This document shows, piece by piece, positions 11,206 to 22,342 of a stretch of 64,000 nt of DNA (position 1 is its first letter; every line of letters begins with the position of its first letter). The notes beneath the pieces were generated by a model. It saw nothing but the letters and a program-made list of their open reading frames with translations. It was not told where the DNA came from and searched no databases. Location: contig OX375874.1 of the NCBI GenBank assembly GCA_947359465.1, positions 88,775,672 through 88,839,671 of the forward strand, given 5' to 3'. This DNA comes from Metellina segmentata. Its lineage: Eukaryota > Arthropoda > Arachnida > Araneae > Tetragnathidae. The translations under genes and the position numbers were made by a program.

Positions 11206-11639
11206 CCCGTACACATCCACCTTCAAGTGGATGAAAAATTACAGGTTTTTAAAGCCTTTTCATGGTTATTTTTTATTTTAAAGGCTTCATTTCACGTATG
11301 CTTTTGTTTATGTCTCGTGTGCCCATTTTTAAGAGATACAGTTCTAGGTAACCTATAAGGCCTTGTCAACGATTTTTGATGACGCTAGATCATAGACGAG
11401 AATCATTGACCTTTGTTTTTGAATGGAGAAAGCGAATGTGTGCAGCGTTCTTGTAAAAAGGCTTATTTTTAAAAAACGCAAGGATTTTTATCAAATATTA
11501 AGAGTTGTAAGAATCCTGTCGTAGTTCAGAGTTCCTACTCTTTGAGCAAAAGAAAGGGTTTCAGGTTATTTTTCTACTTTTTTAAAGCTACGTTTAACAG
11601 ATGATAATACTGATGATAATAACACGTGATCGGTAAAGT
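11206..11639. repeat. Older composite repeat, copy 1
   Basis: The series tcgtgtgcccatttttaa, then caacgatttttgatgacg, then gagaatcattgacc, then ttgtaagaatcct is repeated in the same order at 11950-12190 and in part at 8585-8655. The tandem-array unit appears to be an amplified internal part of this longer repeat, since array edges run into it. Termini not found. Confidence 0.5.
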
Positions 11640-11945
11640 AAGTAGTTAATTGACGTCCCACTGGAGCAACGCAACGGACTGTTGGTGTCTGTCCGGGATC
11701 AACCCCAAAGGGAAATATCCAAGGATATAACGCTTCACAATTTTGAACCACGGTCGGATGACGAGGTCAACACCTGATCTCGCACACCCCTCTCCAAGCT
11801 TCCACACCAAGTTAACGTGAGTACATTTGAGGCCATTAGAGATTTAAAGTGTACCAAACCCCTTTGTACACGATGGTTTTGGGCTGGACCGAGTTTCGAA
11901 CTAGCAACCCTTCGGTAGCTAATCCGTAGATAAGCGAGTGCGGAC
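11640..11945 (-). mobile_element. SINE-B, minus orientation
   Basis: Runs from the tail word taattgacgtcccactggagcaac through cgggatcaacccc and the body to a head with gagtttcgaactagcaaccc. It separates the two copies of the composite repeat. Confidence 0.75.
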
Positions 11946-12195
11946 ACGTGAGGAAACTTTCACGAGTTCTATATTTAGGTCTCACCAGACCCAGTTTTTT
12001 AAATATCAATTTTTACCTGACCTATAAATACCAATCCAGCGATTTTTGATGAGAACATGACCTTGAATGAGCATCATTGATTTTAATTTATGAATGCAGG
12101 TGAAATAAACTAGAATTCCTGTAAAACTAAGACTTTTTAAAAGTAGCATTTTAATGACTGTTCAGATATTAAGGCTTTGTAAGAATCCTTAAAAT
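11946..12195. repeat. Older composite repeat, copy 2
   Basis: Same ordered words as copy 1: ggtctcaccagaccc, agcgatttttgatgag, gagcatcattgatt, ttgtaagaatcct. Diverged and noncoding. Confidence 0.5.
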
Positions 12196-12557
12196 CTTAG
12201 GTCTTATGCCATTTTAAGAGACATGGAAACCCTGTAGTCATCAACAAATGCTGTAATCCATATTTAAAGAAATACAGCATATAGTTATCCCAAATATTTA
12301 TGTGTAGTTTTCCAAATATCACTCCCTCTTCTTTACAATCAAACTTAATGTTAACTTTTCGTCTTTCGAGAAGTGAGTGTATTAACTCTTTCAAAGGTAG
12401 TGTCCTTGAAATGGTAAAAGCTGACTATGGAAGTGTTCTAAGTCCAATAAGGCCGCTAACGTTCATGAATTATTATCTTCTACTAAAACCTAATCTGTTA
12501 GTGATCAGGGGAGGCATGAGAGGAGGAGGCGATTTTTAACTAACAATTTATTAACAA
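12196..12557. other. No recognisable feature
   Basis: Short chance ORFs only. Confidence 0.5.
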
Positions 12558-12920
12558 TTAAAGAACATCCCGAAGCAGCGAATCACACGAGAATCCATTC
12601 TCATGATACAATTCCCAATGATAATCATCTTGCACATATTTTTGATGAGCTCCAAGGTGGTTGAGTCTAATACCATTAAAGTAAGGACATTCACTTAAAA
12701 TGTGTCGAACAGGAAAGGACTGAAAATCACACGTCGGACATGTCAGAGCTGGTTCTGAGTGTAGCAAATGCCTGTGAGTTAAATAGGTATAGCCTATGCT
12801 AAGTCAGACCAGTTTTACACCCCCCCCCTCGAGTCTTCTAAAATTATTAGATTTAGAGCTCGTTACATATGGTTGAATGGAATATAATTTATTATGAATT
12901 TGTGTATGCCATCGAAAAAT
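12558..12920 (-). pseudogene. LINE ORF2 C-terminal fragment
   Basis: A minus-strand frame at 12558-12767 encodes C-P-T-C ... VRHILSECPYF. It parallels CSTCHCIFTVRHILTEC of the LINE at 7472-8254, and the preceding DNA (to about 12920) aligns loosely with that element upstream of the motif. The poly-C run near 12820 and frame breaks show decay. The shared tail is absent, so the 3' end was lost or belongs to another subfamily. Confidence 0.7.
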
Positions 12921-15085
12921 TAAATATGGCATTCATCGTTCAAAGAAACACTAGTTTATTCCATATAAATATACAGATCTATAACGATCTATTAAACGCA
13001 TGAATGTAAAAAGCATTACAAGAACCCAGTCCGAAGTAGTCTCTCCACAACATTTTAACCGCCTGCCTGGACACTAGACATTGTTCTGCACAGAAAACAC
13101 CTGCTGTCGGAGAGAAGTTGCACAATACCCTGTTTATATCACATTAAGTTTTATAAAAATTAGGGCAAGACGATTTTTCTTTCTCCTCTTTTAGAACAAA
13201 ACGCCGCAGAATGAGAAGCGGATCTCCGGGTTAATATCCTCAGGCCGTTCTGATGACGTCACGCTGAGAACGAAAACCAAAACAAGACACACACGATAGG
13301 ATCAATGTCACGCAGCTTAGGAAAAACGGCTAGTTTTGTTATTCTTTTCCAGACGATTTGTGGGGGGCAAAAAGGAAAACGATTTCGTTTTTTCACGGAA
13401 TGCCATACACGGAAAAACAAGCTTGGGAGTACAAGCTTTATATTTGCTCTGGATTCAGATAAACTAGAATTGAGTCTAATGAAAAAAAATAATAATAATA
13501 AATTCTGTATGTTAGGAATTTTTTTCTGGAATTACATGAGGCTATCCAAACAAGAGCCTAACCCATCGAAACCCGAAAATTTTTATTATTATCTTTTATT
13601 AAGACTTTTTTTTTTCTTTTTGAGTTGAACAGGTTCAAGTCTTCTAAAATTTACAAGATAACATATTATTGATCGCTGAAAAACGAATTTTTAGAATATC
13701 AAATCATATTGTGGATAAATAAAATTCTATATAAAAAAAAAGGTGCCAAGAAAATTGCCTTGATCTCCATGTTTTTGGTTAGGCCACTCTTGTTGTAATA
13801 GCCTTATATATTGTTGTATGTATACACAAACAGAATATGAATTAAAATTTTGACAGAATATAAAAAAATTAATGCGCATGGGAGCTATCAATTTTTGTTA
13901 ATTCATCAAAATTTGACCACGTCTAATATAATTTGCAATGTCTACACAATTTAATATTTTTGGACGCAATTTTGTTTGGCTTTTTATTCGAAAACAGTGT
14001 GTAAATTTTATACCAATCAGATAATTGCAAAAATCTGTTTTGAAAGTCCATTGTTCCCTCAAACCTACGATCGTAAAAACTCAAGGTCAGTTCTAGTGCA
14101 CCAAGTAACCCATCAGAGTTTCGGAATAATTGCTCACTTCTGGAACTGGAGTAAATGTATCGGGAAATAGCCCTACAAGCACAAAGACTAAATTCTAGAA
14201 ATGTGTCTTGCACACATGAGAATTTCTTAAATAATGACGATTGCGTAATTTAAAGCTTACACTCGTTACGATTATGAAATAGGTGAAACTAAATTTGATA
14301 AAAATTACACAATTGGATCATTCAAGTAAGGATGATAGAACTAGAAATTATGACTTTAAAAGACATAAGCATTTGAAAATATCATCAAATTTTGTATTCT
14401 CTTGTAAAATGCTGAATGGGCATTGCATCGGAACAATCACGGATTAGTCGTGAAAATGGCTGTATCTTCTATTATTCTTAATCATAAGACTTTTTGAACC
14501 TGAACCATCTTTCCTTCAATCCAGCTTATCCTAAATATGTGGGTGCATCAGGCATTTTTTTTTCCACACAAAAAGACAAACTTCCACGTATGTGGCATCT
14601 CTGATTAAATTGACACGTCCTATAAATGTGTCTGAATGAAATCTAAACGATTAACTCCCATATATGACAGTGAAATACCCCTCAAGATATCCAAGAGCAA
14701 AAATAATCAGAACTATAATTAACGTTCAAACCGTATGTGTTTGAAACTCATTTCAAACTTTACAATTCAAATGGAATGCACCTAAAGAGATCCAACAGCA
14801 AAAACCAATCAGAACATACAAATAAGTAAAATATAATATTTTGTGCAATATGACGAGCAATACAGGTTTCAGGAAACCAATATCAATAAGCTATTGCTAG
14901 CTAAAGAAGTCTTTCTGAACATAAGTTATTTACGCTTTCCCCCGTTTTTCCTTATTCTCTTTCTTACTTTTTATATCGTTCAACAGTTTAAAGCGAAACT
15001 CCATTTATGTTTGAATGATGTACACTGCTTCAGCAATAGTTTTCAGTTTATCTTTCAGTTTCCGCGAATTTCCTATAAATCCTCA
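12921..15085. other. Anonymous AT-rich DNA
   Basis: Homopolymer A and T runs and chance ORFs. No termini, domains or tRNA-like words recognised. Confidence 0.5.
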
Positions 15086-15350
15086 CCCGAGTTGTGAGTT
15101 CGAAACTCGATGCAACCAAAGACCATCGTGTAAATGGGGCCTGGTGAACATTAATTTTGTCGTGGCCTCTAACTATTGTCCTCACGTTGGCGTGGTGCGG
15201 AAGTTTGGAGTGGAGTGCAAACTCGGGTTTACGATTTTCAGAATGCGATTCAGGTTTCAGGATACGATTTTCAGCAAGTCGTCTATAAAAATTTCAATGA
15301 ATGAGGGGCCGCGGTAGCCCGGTTGGAAGAGTAGCGGTTTAGCAACCGGA
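15086..15350 (+). mobile_element. Two SINE-B fragments, plus orientation
   Basis: 15086-15235 carries the box B region (gagttcgaaactcg) and part of the body (cctcacgttggcgtggtg), cut off after ggagtgg. 15303-15350 is a head only (gccgcggtagcccggttgg through gcaaccggag). They may be pieces of separate insertions. Confidence 0.6.
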
Positions 15351-17620
15351 GTCAATTAAACTCCAAAAGCTCGATAAACTACATTTTAAGGAAAATGTGA
15401 TATTTATAATGCCCGAGCGCCATTTGGAAATCTATATCCTCATTAACTACATAGATAGGATAATATGATTTGTCACTAATTTTCTTGACCATGGGATCTA
15501 CACTTCTTAGCATAATTTGACAGTCCAATTCAATCCCGATCAGCCTTGCTTCTACAGATTCTATACAGAAGATTATAAGCACAGGTAACTACTGTTACAA
15601 TCATATTATGAAATACAGATCGATTTTATTATTGATCTTTAACAATTTAAACACCCCTTTCTAATTGGAAAACATTTAAATTGCTACAAATTAACGCCCC
15701 TTAACTTATGCCGCATTCTTTTTCTTCTATTGAAAGCTCGAACGGGCTCCTAGAAGTTTCAGCCTTTCGAGAATTTCCCAATTTTCTGGTGATCCTGGCT
15801 ATTACAGTTCCTTACCTAAATCTGTAAAAGTTGCCCATTATTAATTTTATCACTGCATCTTTTCATCTACAACGCTCACTAAAACTTCATAACCGATTCC
15901 TTTCACTTATCATCGGTTATTTTTAACAGTAGAGCTGTGTATTTACTCACAAGCTCGTTTGTCGCGATAGGCACATTTGTAAAAGGCAATGTTCCACAGA
16001 TGGTTTTCAGGGACAAACAGGAAGAGCTCCCCGCTGGTCGGACACTGCTTTTGTAGGTTGGTAATCCATCAACAACAGATAGTGGTGACTCAGTACAAGA
16101 GGAGTGACTCACGTCACATAGCTTCAGCTATGGAATCTACTAGAAAAGCCAAAAGCCCTTCCTCAAAGGGAAAGGGGATCTTGCGGTGGAACCACCTTCA
16201 GATTCTACAGAAGATAAACACGGGGGAGCACAGAAATAGAAACTTATGTTTATCAGTGAAAGCTTAAAAGAAAATGGTGCGGCCATTTTGATGGTCAGAA
16301 GTGTTCTTATTTTTATTTTAGAGTATTTGAGTTTTGCCGTTTTTCTTAAATCATGCACTGTTGTACAAACTAAGTGATGGTAACTAGATGCACACTGTCA
16401 AAAACGGTTAGAAAGTGAGCTGCCTCAAACTTTAACTTTGGGTTGCCAAAAGACCAAAACCGGTTTAGTCAAATCAATATTGTTTAAAAGTCCAAAAACA
16501 AAAATGAGCTGGTTACGGCCATGAAACAATTCCGTTCCTAACGGGTGTTATCGTCATTTACACATAAAGATTACATTTTAACCCAATAATGACCATTTTA
16601 AACTATTTATGTATCTCAAAATTGTTCAATTTTTAACAGCAAAACGCTACACACTGCTAAAAAACGTCTAAAATGTTCTGAAACGATTTGAAAATGCAAT
16701 AGAACGAATACATTTAAAGTATACGTCATTCCAGCATTCGATCCACTTTAAATGAATCGAAAGGAAATTATTAAGATATTTATTGGACTGCAACAACTAT
16801 CATAAAAAATATTACATTCCTAAGGAGTACTTGATGAATGTGTGATTGATAATCTCCAAATAACTTTTGTTTGTGTTTAGTGCAGATATATGTCTGTTGC
16901 TATGCGCAGAGTTGCACTTAAAGCTATAATTTCAAGCATTGTTCACTGAGCCTTGTGTCCAATTTTGTGGTTTAAAGTCCATCTTAAAATCCAAACCGAA
17001 ATTAAAAAATAAATTTGGCAATATTAAATTGAGTCATTCACATTTGTTCACATCACGTTAGTTAACATTTAAGCATTCTGCGAAAGATATTTTCAATATC
17101 GTGCTGTGTTTTCTGAGTTGGAAATCAGACAAGATAATTCACTCGCTACAATTATTTCGAAGGTCAAGACTTAAAATCATGAACTGCTGTACCGTAGATT
17201 CTATAAACGTATTACTAGCTACAGAACATTTGAAAGATGAGACATGGTCGACAAATGCTATCTTAGCAACGAAATATCAAGATTGTTCTTGTGTCTTTCT
17301 GGAAATAATTGGATATATGTTGCAATGCATCCTTCCTGACTTTGTTTCGACTCCGTTTTGGAACATTTACTATCGTATCATAATGTACCTGCACAAAGAA
17401 TTTCACCCTAAGGTACGAAAATCTCCAGGAATTTTTCAACTTAAGAATGAGATTAAAATTTACAATGGCAGATAAAATTTTACATTTTTTAATACTGAAT
17501 TTCACGAATTTTTAACTTTTATTGCGACCAAAATATTAAATTCAAAACAAAATGTTAAATTCTAAGCATGTAAAATTGAAAGATTTAGTTTTGCAAAGGC
17601 CTCTTAACTAGTATAATAGT
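15351..17620. other. Anonymous DNA
   Basis: ORFs up to 124 codons (17101-17475 plus) have no recognised domain. I see no element ends. Confidence 0.45.
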
Positions 17621-17621
17621 C

Positions 17622-17925
17622 ATGTCGTTGGTCGGTCATACACCAAGTCCGGATACGAATCTTGGTTTGTAAGCGCATGGATGTTGAATGGTTCAATTAA
17701 CGTCGTACTGGAGCAATAACAACGAGCTATTACGACGGTACGGGATCAATCCTGAAGAAAATACAATCCAAGAACGCATCGTAATTTTGATGATTCAAGA
17801 TGACGGGGTCAACCCATGAGCTGGCACTGCACTCTCCAAACTTCCACACCACACGACAACGTGAGAATACTAGGTTACAATACATTCAGCGTGTACCAGC
17901 CGCCATGTACACGGTGTTTTCCCAG
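17622..17925 (-). mobile_element. SINE-B, minus, next to a SINE-A-like head scrap
   Basis: 17690-17925 is a reverse SINE-B (attaacgtcgtactggagc, cgggatcaatcc, ctctccaaacttccacacc) lacking a clear head. 17622-17690 reads like a damaged plus-oriented SINE-A head (cggatacgaatc ... gcatggatgtt). Confidence 0.5.
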
Positions 17926-17971
17926 AATTCCCTGGTATTCACTTAATTTTAAAACAGACAATTTTAGCTGA

Positions 17972-18039
17972 GCCGACCAACTGGACCGTCGTCAAAGGCC
18001 CATTGTGTTGCTCTAGTACGACGTAAATTAAAAATTACC
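17972..18039 (+). mobile_element. 68 bp mini-SINE-A with internal deletion
   Basis: Flanked by AATTTTAGCTGA on both sides (17960-17971 and 18040-18051). The insert is the first 11 bases of the SINE-A head (gccgaccaact) joined directly to its last 57 bases, beginning ggaccgtcgtc and ending attacc. It therefore keeps the 3' end and loses nearly all of the body. Confidence 0.85.
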
Positions 18040-18088
18040 AATTTTAGCTGAAATTCTAAGAAAAAAGAAAAAATGCTAACAAGATGTA

Positions 18089-18420
18089 ATTTTGATAATT
18101 TTTAATTAACGTCGTACTAGAGCAACACAACGGGCTTTGACGACGGTCCGAGATCAAACCCTTAAGAGAAAGATCCGAGGACAACGCCTCGTAATTTTAA
18201 ACCACGGTCAGATGACGAAGCAACACCTGAGCTGGCACCCCACTCTCCAAACTTCCACACCATCCCACAAGTGAGGACTTTCGGCCACGACAGATTTAAA
18301 GTGCACCAGCCGCCTCTGCACCTTACGCTTACAAACATCTATGCCCGGACCCCGATTCGAACCAGGAACCTTCCGATTTAGAGGCTAAAACCTTAGCCAC
18401 TATGCCAGTTGATCGGGTCC
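18089..18420 (-). mobile_element. SINE-A, full length, minus orientation
   Basis: Flanked by AACAAGATGTA (18078-18088 and 18421-18431). The tail is at the left and the tRNA-like head (gattcgaaccaggaacc in reverse) at the right. About 332 bp. Confidence 0.88.
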
Positions 18421-18431
18421 AACAAGATGTA

Positions 18432-18903
18432 TGTAGGTTGGCAAATGATATCAGAAGTAGAAAGCACGCTAATGAGTTTTCGTTTGTATTTATCAACTAA
18501 TAGCAAGCCAGATGAGTCGGCATTCGTGATATGCCAATCTTGATAAGCTTATCAGTGGTAGTTCCCGATAAGCTTCTCACGCCAGAAGATAAAATAGATT
18601 AGGATTAGATTGTAGGCCTAAGGCCATGTTTTTGTAAGATCACGGCTAATTAGATCGGACCTATACGACTTAAAATAGTTTCATTAAATGAAGCCAGCTC
18701 GGATAGGGCTATAGGTTTCAAGGGGTTGAATTTTAGAAATATTTATCGAAAACTAGTCGGGCGTTATTTGAAAAAAGTTTCAGAAAACGCTATAATTTTA
18801 GCTTTTATATTGTAACAAAAGTATTTTCAAGTGTTATTTCGTCTTAAAACCCTTGAAGGTCAATTCTTTTAATGTACTCTGCGATTGTATTACTTTTCAG
18901 AAC
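18432..18903. other. No recognisable feature
   Basis: AT-rich, with no repeat or coding signal recognised. Confidence 0.45.
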
Positions 18904-19098
18904 TAGTTGTTTGGGGGGTTTTATGGTGCAAGGGCCATATTTAGCTTTTCTGCACAAGACATACAATATGAAGTGATAGACAATGGAAGTTTTACTGACA
19001 CGAGAGAAAGGCACCCAGGGAGGAATCAACCTGCGTCTTTCTACAACTCGAAAGTTGCTAGCGCAGAGGACATACCCACTTGACCACGACGGTCCCTT
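18904..19098 (-). mobile_element. SINE-C, minus orientation
   Basis: Reverse tail (ggggttttatggtgcaaggg), interior (ggaagttttactgacacgag, cccagggagg) and tRNA-like head (gttgctagcgcagaggac ... gaccacgacgg) are all present. Confidence 0.7.
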
Positions 19099-19311
19099 GA
19101 GAAGAGACTTGGAAGTATGGGTTCAAGTGGAAGATTTTCAATTTTAGAGAAAATTATTATTTCTCCCGATAATGGCTGGTAAACCTGAGAAATAGTGAAA
19201 TGTTCGTCTACAATAGTCACATAATTAAATTTCGAAGACAAATTGAAACAAACCCAAAACTACCAAAGCGTGTTAGTGAATGTTAAGTGTTTCATAAGGA
19301 ATGTTCCTTAT

Positions 19312-19832
19312 ATCGGGTTCCCACTCTATTTCAGAAATAAAATTCGCCAACCTTTCCAGGTTTTTCAGACAAATTTTTACTGATTTTCAGCCATACTTAA
19401 GCAATTCACGACATTCTTAAGGTGAAATACCAAGAAATAATTTAGCATTTAATAGCCAATAATAAAAACCAATTTAATAATTATAAACTTTAAAAAATAT
19501 TACACAAAGAACAAGTAATTTTGCATTTAAATAACGTCAATTTGTGATTTAATGTATCATAAGCACGAAATTCTTCAATTTAAGCAACGAAACAAAATTC
19601 TTTACCAGTTAAATATTAGCTGTCTTTTAAAAATCGGTTGAAAAATCCATTTCATGAAATAAAGTGATACAAAACTGTACGAATCTTCATGGCTACTTTT
19701 CTCCAGTCTGAGAAGTCATGATCAATCTTATTCCAGGTTTTGGACGAAAATTCGCAATTTTCCGATTCCTGGACAAAATTAAATTCCCTGACAATTCCAG
19801 GTTTTCCCTGACCCGTGGGAGAAATTTAAACA
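19312..19832. mobile_element. Decayed MITE of the ccctgac-type, possibly hAT
   Basis: The left end has GGTTCCCACT and then ttccaggtttttcag. The right end has ccctgacaattccagg ... ccctgacccgtgggag, so the two ends are roughly inverted. Elements of this appearance are common in arthropods, and hAT affiliation is a guess. No ORF. Confidence 0.4.
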
Positions 19833-20332
19833 TCCGTTGGTCTTCAAAAGTCCTCTAATGCAAGAAATTGCGATTTTCCTGATTGAGGATTTAGATAAAA
19901 TAAAAGACACTAAAAAATGAATCGAAAGCTGTTTTCACAGAAAAACATTTACAAAGAAGCCTACCTTAATCAGCTGCCAGAATTCTGTAACTCGATTATA
20001 CTAAAAGACGATTCTAAATTCAATGTTTTAAGTGAAGTTGGAGCTCAATAATGAAGAACCAAACACTTCTCACAATAAGACATGATGACAAATGGTCCTG
20101 AGCTTTCTTACTTCACACTACTTTCTATTACAGCTTTGTTAGTGTTCAAATTAAAATTGGATTGAATATAAAAGTGTGAAATTAATGCATTTAAATATTC
20201 TGAAACTTAAAAAAAAAAAATTGTTCAAAAATGGGTATATTTATAAATTTTAAAATTATCAGGATAAAGATCCCATGCATAATGTCCTTAATTGTAAATT
20301 AGACCCTATATCAAAAGTCATAACTCGTGTAG
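19833..20332. other. No recognisable feature
   Basis: AT-rich with poly-A runs. Confidence 0.45.
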
Positions 20333-20391
20333 TAATTTTTTTTGGTAATTTTTTTTTTTAGTTAACGTCGTACTAGAGCAACAAACGGGCT
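20333..20391 (-). mobile_element. Ultra-short SINE-A tail copy
   Basis: Only the last 40 or so bases of SINE-A remain. On the minus strand the copy begins at agcccgtt and ends in a T/A-rich tail. It lies between imperfect repeats like CATAACTCGTGTAG and CATAACTTATGTAG. Confidence 0.65.
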
Positions 20392-20688
20392 ACATAACTT
20401 ATGTAGACTTCAATCCTATTGAACACATTTGAAATTATTTCAATATAAAATAAACACATACATTTTCTATGAAAGTTACCTGCTGAGAATAACTCCTTAT
20501 AGAACGGAAGAAATAGAATCAAAACAGTTGAGATCAAGACCAAATAGACTGAGAAGTCAAACGTAAATTAGGTTCAAAATGTCTGTCATTAACAGTTAAA
20601 AAAAATTATTTTATTCTTACTTTTTTATACTTCTAAATACTTTTTAATTAATGACCCAATACTTTTAAACTAATTTTTATTTCGATAA
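20392..20688. other. No recognisable feature
   Basis: AT-rich, with nothing recognised. Confidence 0.45.
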
Positions 20689-20985
20689 GATCCGCTGTCG
20701 CCCAGTTGGTAAACTAGCGAATTAGCGACAGGAAGTTTACGAGTTTGAAACTCGACCTAATCATAGACCGTCGTGTGCGTGGAATCTGGTTCACGTTAAA
20801 TCTGTCGTGGACACAAATATCCTCTTGTTGGTGTGTAAGTTTGGGGAGTGGGGTGTCACATCAAGTCATCGTCTGATAGTGGTTGGTTTAATCCTTTAGT
20901 GTTGTCCTTGGTTCTTTACCTTCGGTATTCATCCCGAGCTTTCACCAATATTCCAGTTGTGTTGCTTTAGTGCAACGTAATTTCA
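20689..20985 (+). mobile_element. SINE-B, plus orientation
   Basis: Head with gtcgcccagttggtaaac and gagtttgaaactcg, then the shared body (gttaaatctgtcgtgg, cgtctgatagtggttgg). Ends near gttgctttagtgcaacg. Diverged but nearly full length. Confidence 0.75.
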
Positions 20986-22046
20986 CCTGCCTCATTAACA
21001 GCATGATATACAAACTGTCAGGTTTCTTTATTATTTCTAAATTAATTTTCTATGTCTTGTTTTGTCCCAAGATATTTTATGTAACAAAAAACAATTTCAA
21101 AAAAAATTTGCACATTTTCATAAGTTATCTCAAGTTGGTTGTGTCCCCATCTTTTTTCTTTTTTTTTTACTTAACTCACGAATAGTTACTAAACGAAATA
21201 TAGAAAACGTTTCCAGCCAAAATTATATCTTAATATCCAATTTAAGTTCGAACTCAAAATTCGTTTCAACTCCGTAACATAATAGAAAAAGTCAAATTTC
21301 CAAAATTTCGGAAAATACCAATGAAACTGGATGAATTTGATGATGAATTCAATAAATTTGGAGTTGTGAAAAATCTAAATTGAATTTGTTATTAGTACCA
21401 ATTTTAGTCGCAGTTATATTTTAAAACTAACATTAATAGAATTTTTAGTAGAGCAGAATTTAAACATTTTCACACACACACACACACACAGAACAAATTT
21501 TGCGCTTTCTAGTCGCGGTATATTGCAGATTCACAAATCGTATTTCAAAATTTTAAAAGGAATAAATTAAGGGGGGGAAAAGATGCTTTCAACTTCATAG
21601 CATCTTATAAAACAATGACTAAGCAGTTCTTTTTACTCATACCACATTTCATTTTGGACGTTTTATTACACAAATCAGAATCGCATAGTTAGCTCCAAGC
21701 CTTTTTACCAGTAGGTTAGTGGACGGTTTGCTAAACCTATTCACTCATGAAAGCTTTATGAAGACAGGTTCTTTTGTGTCCCCCAAGTCTGACACACCCC
21801 ACGGAATTTTCATTTGTACCTTAACCGGTCAACTTAAGAAAAGTCAACACGAAAAGGTCTGTGTGTTGACATGTTCATTCTTGTCAAGCGAGTGGGTTTG
21901 CTTTCATGGCCGATTCTTGTTTCGACACATTATTTCTAGATTTCGGGCTATAGTAATATGGTATTGAGAATATTCTTTTCCATTGCGTTTTTCGAAGTGC
22001 TTTTAGTTGTTTACTTTTTGAGACATAATATTCATCTTTATACATA
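20986..22046. other. Anonymous AT-rich DNA with a (CA)n microsatellite
   Basis: A (CA) run of about 20 bases sits at 21472-21491. No other feature recognised. Confidence 0.5.
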
Positions 22047-22342
22047 CAGTGAAACTTTCATTAATCGTCAGTTTATAACGGAACAATGCCGCTTAGAAAG
22101 CACAAGCCTCGAAGAAACAAAAGAAAATAACAAATTTAAATATGTATGTACCTCTAAAGCGTCAGTTCATGTAACAATATGTACTGTACTGTACTTAATG
22201 AAAATTGCGTATGTTGTGCATTTCTTATCATTCGTTCATATGCAATGGATGGGGGTGGGTTGTTTGAAGTTTTTCTTTTATCAGTTAATTCAATTAACCG
22301 TCAAGGTCCCGGTCCCACTGACGGATAATCGAAGTTTCACAG
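22047..22342. mobile_element. pogo/Tigger-like MITE, 296 bp
   Basis: TA flanks both sides (22045-22046 and 22343-22344). The ends read CAGTGAAACTTTCATTAATC and, reverse complemented, CTGTGAAACTTCGATTATCC. They match the familiar pogo/Tigger terminal theme. No transposase. A 162-codon chance ORF runs across it. Confidence 0.7.

Noticed and set aside
14590..14610. Inverted partner (gtggcatctctg) for the end-like word at 4164
   Set aside because: The two lie over 10 kb apart with unrelated flanks and no target duplication, so the match is probably chance.
17101..17475. 124-codon plus ORF
   Set aside because: No domain, AT-rich codon content like the flanks, and a competing minus frame over the same stretch.
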